This document shows, one piece after another, positions 58,443-64,000 of a stretch of 64,000 nt of DNA. The stretch is taken from contig NC_133771.1 of the NCBI RefSeq assembly GCF_003597395.2, positions 52,141,189-52,205,188 on the forward strand, written 5' to 3'. Within the stretch, counting starts at the first letter, position 1. Each line of letters opens with the position of its first letter. Below the pieces are notes generated by a model. That model was not told the origin of the DNA. It searched no databases and saw nothing but the letters and a program-made list of their open reading frames with translations. A program made the translations under genes and the position numbers. This stretch comes from Chelonoidis abingdonii. Its lineage: Eukaryota > Chordata > Testudines > Testudinidae.

Positions 58443-59240
58443 ATGGAGGAATCAAAGGGTTGCTGATATCAAGGGTAGTGACTCTGGGAAATGGGCAGGC
58501 CATAGTGGATGGCTTTGCTGCAATGGGATTCCCTAACTGTGGTGGGGTGATAGACAGAACCCATATCCCTATCTTGGCACCGGAGCACCAAGCCAGCAAG
58601 TACATAAACCAAAAGGAGTACTTTTCAATGGTGCTGCAAGCACTGGTGGATCACAAGGAACGTTTCACCAACGTCAATGTGGGATGGTCGGAAAAGGTAC
58701 ATGATGCTCGCATCTTCAGGAACTCTGGTCTGTTTCAAAAGCTGCAGGAAGGGACTTTCTTCCCAGACCAGAAAATAACCATTAGGGATGTTGAAATGCC
58801 TATAACTATCCTTGGGGACCCAGCCTACCCCTTAATGCCATGGCTCATAAAGCCATACACAGGCAGCCTGGACAGTAATCAGGAGCTGTTCAACTGTAGG
58901 CTGAGCAAGTGCAGAATGGTGGCAGAATGAGCATTTGGATGTTTAAAAGTGCGCTGGTGCAGTTTACTGACTCGGATAGACCTCGGATAGACCTTGGATC
59001 GACAATATTCCCATTGCTATTACTGCTTGCTGTGTACTCCACAATATCTGTGAGAGTAAGGTGGAGATGTTTATGGCAGGGTGGGAGGTTGTGGTAAATT
59101 TCCTGGCTGCTGCTTATGCGCAGCCAGACACCAGGGTGTTTAGAAGAGTACAGGAGGGCACAGTGCACATGAGAGAAGCTTTGAAAACCAGTTTCATGAC
59201 TGGCCAGGCTACAGTATGAAAGTTCTGTTTGTTTCTCCTT
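58443..59240 (+). pseudogene. Harbinger DDE transposase, N-terminus deleted (H4)
   Basis: ATG at 58443 opens MEES and then the sequence jumps into the catalytic part; roughly the first 200 residues are missing. The 156-codon open stretch 58460-58930 contains the DDE_Tnp_4-type triad: D32 in GVIDRTHIP, D82 in VHDARIFRNSG, and E156 in CRMVAE. GDPAYPLMPWLIKPYTG is also typical. A stop follows E156 directly (TGA where the family has Cys), and shifted frames continue with FGCLKVRW and CCLLCTPQYL to about 59240. It would cut and paste the element at TWA targets if intact; this copy cannot. Confidence 0.85.
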
Positions 59241-59328
59241 GATGAACTGCCCCACCCCTCTTGGTTCACTCTACTTCCCTGTAAGCTAACCACCCTCCCC
59301 ACCCACCTTCGATCACCACTTGCAGAGG

Positions 59329-59334
59329 CAATAA
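59329..59334 (+). promoter_or_regulatory. Polyadenylation signal of the H4 transposase gene
   Basis: Perfect aataaa about 90 bp after the last transposase-like codon, followed by a T/G-rich stretch ('gtcattgttgcttc'). Confidence 0.6.
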
Positions 59335-59559
59335 AGTCATTGTTGCTTCACATTCATGCATTCTTTATTAATTCATCACACAGATAGAGGGATAACTGCC
59401 AAGGTAGTCCAGGAGGGGTGGGAGAGGAGGGAAGCACCAAGTGGGGTGGGGAAGGAGGAAAGGATAAGACCACACTGCACTTTAAAACTTAAAATCTTTA
59501 AAGCTTATTGAATGTCAGCCTTCTGTTGCTTGGGCAATCCTCTGGGGTGGAGTGGCTGG

Positions 59560-59961
59560 GTGGCTGGAGGCCTACTCACCACGTTCTTGGGCATCTGGGT
59601 GAGGAGGCTATGGAACTTGGGGAGGAGGGCTGTTGGTTACATAGAGACTGTAGTGGTGGTCTGTGCTCCTGCTGCCTTTTCTGCAGCTCAGCCATAAGCT
59701 GGAGCATCTGAATTTGATGCTCCAGAAGTCTGAGCATTGACTCCTGCCTTCTGTCAGCAAGCTGATGCCACGTATCATCTTCAGCCCGCCACTTACTCTC
59801 TTCAATTCGCCACCTCTCCTCACATTCATATTGTGCTTTCCTGCACTCTGACATTGTCTGCCCTCATGTATTCTGTTGCGCTCTCAGTGTGGGAAGACAG
59901 CATGAGCTCAGAGAACATTTCATCCCAAGTGCATTTTTTTCATCTTCTAATCTTCACTAGC
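59560..59961 (-). pseudogene. Myb/SANT-like gene of Harbinger, exon 2 (H4)
   Basis: A minus-strand acceptor 'tttctctttcccag' at about 59974-59961 is followed by KLVKIRR and DEMFSELMLSS, then after one frame change MSECRKAQYECEERWRIEES, LADRRQESMLRLLEHQ and QLMAELQKRQQEHRPP, ending in a Ser/Pro-rich tail (SSPSSIASSPRCPRTW) with the stop near 59576. Heptad-like charged helices suggest a coiled coil for partner contact. Open for 92 codons at 59854-59576. Confidence 0.75.
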
Positions 59962-60248
59962 TTCTGGGAAAGAGAAACATATGCAGCTAGTAGAAGAAAA
60001 AAAGGAAAAGTGGTAGTTAAAAAGACACATTTTATAGAACAATGGGTACACTCTTTCATAGTAAACCTTGCTGTTAACACTACATAGCACATGTGCTTTC
60101 ATTACAAGGTCACATTTTAATGACTTCACCCTTCCCCCCACCATGTGGCTAACAGCGGGGAACATCTCTGTTCAGCCACAGGCAAACAGCCCAGCGGGAA
60201 CAGGTACCTCTGAATGTCCGCTTAATAAAACCACTCTATTTCAACCAG

Positions 60249-60545
60249 GTGACCGTGAATGATAACACTCTCCTGAGGATAACACAGAGAGATAAAGAAT
60301 GGATGTTGTCTGAATACCAGCAAACACTAGGACCATACGCTGCAATGCTTTGTTCTGCAATGATTCCCGACTACGTGCTGCTGGCCTGGCATGGTAAAGT
60401 GTCCTACCATGGAGAACGGAATAAGGCTGCCCTCCCCAGAAACCTTTTGCAAAGGCTTAGGGAGTACATCCAGGAGAGCTTTATGGAGATGTCCCTGGAG
60501 GATTTCCATTCCATCCCCAGACATGTGAACAGATTTTTCCAGTAG
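60249..60545 (+). CDS. Unknown 98-codon ORF inside the Myb/SANT intron (H4)
   Basis: Open frame MTVNDNTLLRITQRDKEWML, then LCSAMIPDYVLLAWHGKVSY, HGERNKAALPRNLLQRLREY and IQESFMEMSLEDFHSIPRHV. It is preceded by an acceptor-like 'ctctatttcaaccag' at 60234-60248, so it may be an exon on the plus strand downstream of the transposase. A homologous piece is in H2 at 37640-37790. I do not recognise the domain; it looks like a small alpha-helical globular protein with a Trp-His-Gly segment. Whether it is expressed or is a relic of transposon sequence is unknown. Confidence 0.4.
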   Translation: MTVNDNTLLRITQRDKEWMLSEYQQTLGPYAAMLCSAMIPDYVLLAWHGKVSYHGERNKAALPRNLLQRLREYIQESFMEMSLEDFHSIPRHVNRFFQ

Positions 60546-60632
60546 CTGTACTGGCCATGAATGCCAGGGCAAGTTAATCATTAAACACGCTTGGTTTTAA
60601 ACCATGTATAATATTTACAGAGGTACACTCAC

Positions 60633-61215
60633 CAGAGGTCCCTTCTCCACCTGGTGGGTCTGGGAAGCAGCCTTGGGTGGGTTTGGCGGTTACTGGCTTC
60701 AGGTCCAGGGTGAGAAACAGATCCTGGCTGTTGGGAAAACCAGTTTCTCCACTTTCTTGCTGTGAGATATCTTCAACCTCCTCCTCCTCCTCTTCCTTGT
60801 CTCCAAAACCCGCTTCTGTGTTGCGTCCTACTCCATTGACGGAGTCAAAGCACAGGATTGGGGTACTGGTGGGCTGTATCCCCTAGAATGGCATGCAGCT
60901 CATCATAGAAGCACCATGTTTGGGACTGTGACTCAGAGCGGCCGTTTGCCTCTCTGGTTTTTTGGTAGGCTTGCCTGAGCTCCTTAATTTTCACGCAACA
61001 CTGCCACAAGTTCCTGTTATAGCCTCTGTCCTTCATGCCCTTGGACACTTTTTCAAATGTTTTGGCATTTCGTTTACTGGAATGGAGTTCAGCTAGCATG
61101 GATTCATCTCCCCATACAGTGATCAGATCCCGTACCTCCTGTTCAGTCTATGCTGGAGCGCATTTGCGATTCTGGGACTCCATGGTCACCTCTGCTAATG
61201 AACTCTTCATGGTCA
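60633..61215 (-). pseudogene. Myb/SANT-like gene of Harbinger, exon 1 (H4)
   Basis: Minus strand. From about 61215 it reads through MESQNRKCAPA, a stop, then TEQEVRDLITVWGDESMLAE, LHSSKRNAKTFEKVSKGM, the helix KIKELRQAYQKTREANGRS and CFYDELHAILGD (84-codon open part 61099-60845). An acidic tail follows (DKEEEEEEVEDISQQESGE) and then DLFLTLDLKPV. The exon seems to end GEGTSG at a good donor, minus-strand 'ctctg|gtgagtgtac' at about 60633. One in-frame stop near 61148. Confidence 0.8.
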
Positions 61216-61454
61216 TCTGTGCTGATCAGCTCGCCACGCTGGCCAAACAGGAAATGAAATTCAAAAGTTTGCGGGTCTTTTCCTGTCTACCTAGCCAGTA
61301 CATTTGAGTTGAGAGCGTTGTCCAGAAAGGTCACAATGGAGCACTCTGGGATAGCTCCCGGAGGCCAATACCATTGAATTGCATCCACACTACCCCAAAT
61401 TTGACCCTCAGAGACAAAAGACAAGCTGATGCCTAAGCCAGGTGTACACAGGCC

Positions 61455-62118
61455 AAATGAGCCATCACCTACTTAAGTTGCTATTCGTTGGCAGGAAAAA
61501 GGACATGGGGAAAAGAATCTACACCTTAAAAGAAGCAGCTTTGGGTTACCATCTTCAGGACTTTTTGTCTCCTGAATCTCAAGTGCAGATGCTTCTCAAA
61601 AAAGGGAAAGAACTATAAGAAAGGAGAGCAGATGCCACAGATAATTTCTCCCCATCTCTCTGCTCACAGCATACATGACACCTGAAGAACAAAGGAAGCA
61701 ACATTGGACTGGGGGAAGGATCCTGACAGATAGAAGTTCAGCCTGTAAGACTGTTGAAACATGTGGTGAGAGAGATCTTGCGTTGAATTTACTCTAGTTT
61801 GGAACTTCATTTGGAATAACAAGATTTGTGCATATCATTTCCAATTAATAAAATGATGGACTTTATATGAGCTTGTATTGTACAGGAGAGAGCTGGAATA
61901 TAAGACGTACATTTCTGGGGAAAGTCTGGTGTTGCTCTGCAATGTAACTCAAGAGTGGCTGGCTGCTGCAGCATTCATACAATATAAGTAGGAGGCTGTG
62001 TGTAGGGAGACCAGCAGTGGTAGCTCTCACAGCAAAGCAGTATAAAAAGCACTCCATATTAGAGAGCTGAGGGGACAAAGCTGTTCATCGGTCCAGATCG
62101 TACCCTGGGTACGTCACA
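61455..62118. mobile_element. LTR family C, second part
   Basis: Continues the LTR split by H4. Contains 'gcagatgccacagataat', a polyadenylation-like aataaa at 61847-61852, a 'tataaaaag' at 62041, and the end 'ccctgggtacgtcaca' at 62118. No gag or pol follows, so a solo LTR. Confidence 0.65.
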
Positions 62119-62295
62119 TCTTGTGCTTAAATACTTTGCTGAATTGTGGCCTATATGCCAAGAAAAACGTGATACTGTACTCTGGGTATATATTTTCTGA
62201 AGTGTTAAAAATACATTGCTATGTGACATAGAATTCAATACATTTAAAGCAAATATTTACTCTTCCTAGCTCACATAAACTTTCCATTATTTATC

Positions 62296-63123
62296 ATAGA
62301 ATCATAGAATATGAGGGTTGGAAGGGACCTCAGGAGGTCATCTAGTCCAACCCCCTGCTCAAAGCAGGACCAGTTCCCAACAAAATCATCCCAGCCAGGG
62401 CTTTGTCAAGCCTGACCTTAAAAACCTCTAAGGAAGGAGATTCCACCACCTCCCTAGGTAACCCTTTCCAGTGCTTCACCACTATCTGAGTGAAAAAGTT
62501 TTTCCTAATATCCAACCTAAACCTCTCCCACTGCAACTTGAGACCATTACTCCTTGTTCTGTCATCAGGTACCACTGAGAACAGTCTAGATCCATCCTCT
62601 TTGGAANNNNNNNNNNNNNNNNNNNNNNNNNNNNNNNNNNNNNNNNNNNNNNNNNNNNNNNNNNNNNNNNNNNNNNNNNNNNNNNNNNNNNNNNNNNNNN
62701 NNNNNNNNNNNNNNNNNNNNNNNNNNNNNNNNNNNNNNNNNNNNNNNNNNNNNNNNNNNNNNNNNNNNNNNNNNNNNNNNNNNNNNNNNNNNNNNNNNNN
62801 NNNNNNNNNNNNNNNNNNNNNNNNNNNNNNNNNNNNNNNNNNNNNNNNNNNNNNNNNNNNNNNNNNNNNNNNNNNNNNNNNNNNNNNNNNNNNNNNNNNN
62901 NNNNNNNNNNNNNNNNNNNNNNNNNNNNNNNNNNNNNNNNNNNNNNNNNNNNNNNNNNNNNNNNNNNNNNNNNNNNNNNNNNNNNNNNNNNNNNNNNNNN
63001 NNNNNNNNNNNNNNNNNNNNNNNNNNNNNNNNNAACAGTGCATGGGATTCTTCCTTCCTAAGTGCAGGACTCTGCACTTGTCCTTGTTGAACCTCATCAG
63101 ATTTCTTTTGGCCCAGTCCTCTA
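62296..63123 (-). pseudogene. CR1 LINE with assembly gap inside
   Basis: Minus strand. The 3' end is at 62296 ('atcatagaatcatagaatat') with the 3' UTR and RT C-terminal text ([11 protein letters not shown]) to 62606. After the gap, 63034-63123 gives [20 protein letters not shown] and GRKNPMHC. In the CR1 at 35.5 kb the matching distance between the two sides is 411 nt, close to the 429 nt here, so the gap simply replaces normal CR1 sequence. It is 5'-truncated at about 63123. Confidence 0.9.
62607..63033. other. Assembly gap (427 N)
   Basis: Run of N inside a CR1 copy; presumably a repeat-induced gap. Confidence 0.99.
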
Positions 63124-63370
63124 ATTTATAGATAACAACTAATGGAAAAAATTTCAGATACTTATATTGCAAGAGATTAGATTGCATTTTTTTAGATAGG
63201 GACATACTTTTGTTCTTGAAAATCCTGACAACAATGATATCTGAAATCTCCTGGTTATTCACACTGAACCATTCGTATCAGAAAATATTAAGTAAATTTC
63301 CCCCTGATAGGCTGCTAATAGCCTCAACTCTGAAAAACCACATTCTTCAGAAGCTGTGAGTAAATCTGAC
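63124..63370. other. Unrecognised short stretch
   Basis: Nothing recognised between the CR1 and the next DNA-element fragment. Confidence 0.4.
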
Positions 63371-63517
63371 CTTGTGCCCCAGCGCTGGTAGCTACTCCTT
63401 TCATGGAGGTGGTTTTTTAGAGTGCTGGAAGAGTGGTGGTTTTTTAGAGTGCTCTCTCTGAGCACTCTGCCATGACTGCACAAGGCATGCTTTAGTATTG
63501 CCAGTGTAGACTAGCCC
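63371..63517. mobile_element. DNA-element end with short tandem duplication
   Basis: Ends 'gccagtgtagactagccc', a terminus of the 'tctacact' class seen elsewhere in the window. Inside, 'ggttttttagagtgct' is repeated at 63411 and 63437. The left end is not found. Confidence 0.5.
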
Positions 63518-64000
63518 TAATAGGTATAAAAACAAAGTGGGGGGAAAAATAACCTTATTTTGAGTTACACTTCAAAGGTTTGCTGGACTATATCTGGGGA
63601 ACAAAGATGACATCCTGCCATCTTGTATGTAGGAAGTAAATAGGATGTATATTTACATTAATGAAAACAAGATTACAACCAGCCTTGGTTGAGGATGATG
63701 CAAAAGGTTTTGAGTGAGATAAACTTTATTAGACAAGAGGTTAGCCTGTTAAGCTGAGTTTCTATAAAGTGTTATGATTTTGTTTGATATGTAACCCTTT
63801 TTTTCATTATCCTTACTCAATATCCCTTGAGTTTTGAATCGTTGAAATGAACTTCTTGTTGTTTTTACTATAAATATATCTCAGTGCTGTGGTATTACGC
63901 AAGGAGCTGATCCTGAGTTGACACATACAAGCTGATGTATACACTGTTACTTTTGGGACAGCATTCCTAGTATTTCTATGACTATTCAGTGGTTAAGGAG
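63518..64000. other. Unrecognised AT-rich sequence
   Basis: No ORF or element ends seen up to the window edge. Confidence 0.45.

Larger units (their letters stand above)
57410..61454. mobile_element. Harbinger-type transposon H4, internally deleted but structurally near complete
   Basis: 4.0-kb element in an LTR. Left end 'gggtatgtctacacta' preceded by tta; right end 'gtgtacacaggcc' followed by aaa, so the 3-bp duplication is not clean. It carries the transposase on the plus strand (58443-59240), polyadenylation signal aataaa at 59329-59334, and a convergent two-exon Myb/SANT-like gene on the minus strand (61215-59560), with an opposite-strand 98-codon ORF in its intron. A SINE-like box B piece lies at 58231-58278. 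Confidence 0.85.

Overview
This window looks like nuclear DNA of a reptile, most likely a turtle. I see CR1 LINE copies ending in ATTCTATG-type tails, a tRNA-derived SINE sharing a CR1-like 3' tail, a Penelope-like element with a GIY-YIG endonuclease, many hAT-type short elements, and PIF/Harbinger transposons with a separate Myb/SANT-like gene. These family names come from recognition, not from a database search. I found no host protein-coding exon, rRNA or functional tRNA gene. The window reads as an intergenic or deep-intronic region built from nested mobile elements. Every coding remnant I recognise belongs to a mobile element and is broken.

Layout: 1-4.6 kb holds a CR1 tail, GC-rich DNA-element fragments, a TA-flanked inverted-repeat element and the SINE. 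6.6-7.3 kb is a solo LTR (family A, with target-site duplication). 9.3-9.8 kb is a cluster of DNA-element fragments. 11.2-12.1 and 15.3-16.5 kb are CR1 copies, and 16.6-17.5 kb a second family A LTR. 18.2-21.8 kb is a decayed gypsy-type retrotransposon on the minus strand with integrase placed before reverse transcriptase. 23.2-23.5 kb is a palindromic hAT-type element and 24.5-25.1 kb the Penelope-like element. 26.4-29.7 kb is a Harbinger transposase gene split by a 2.2-kb CR1. 30.2-31.8 and 32.8-34.1 kb are hAT-type elements with 8-bp duplications; the second sits inside an LTR and itself carries younger elements. 34.5-38.9 kb is a Harbinger copy carrying a CR1 and a hAT-type element. 38.9-39.4 and 44.6-45.2 kb are older CR1 copies. 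43.5-44.5, 45.4-46.2 and 49.9-50.7 kb are solo LTRs. 46.6-48.0 kb has DNA elements and a third Harbinger remnant. 56.4-62.1 kb is a hAT-type element followed by an LTR split by a 4-kb Harbinger copy. 62.3-63.1 kb is a CR1 interrupted by a 427-N gap, and 63.4-63.5 kb a short DNA-element end. About 4.6-6.6, 7.3-9.3, 12.1-15.3, 39.4-43.5 and 50.7-56.4 kb are AT-rich and mostly unrecognised.

The most interesting biology is in the Harbinger family. The 57.4-61.5 kb copy has a transposase on the plus strand and a two-exon Myb/SANT-like gene on the minus strand. Inside that gene's intron lies an opposite-strand 98-codon ORF, and a recognisable homologue occupies the matching place in the 34.7-38.9 kb copy. 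The second point is the gypsy pol order protease-integrase-RT-RNase H, as in Gmr1-type elements. Eight elements have target-site duplications that can be read directly, which fixes their ends and the insertion order.
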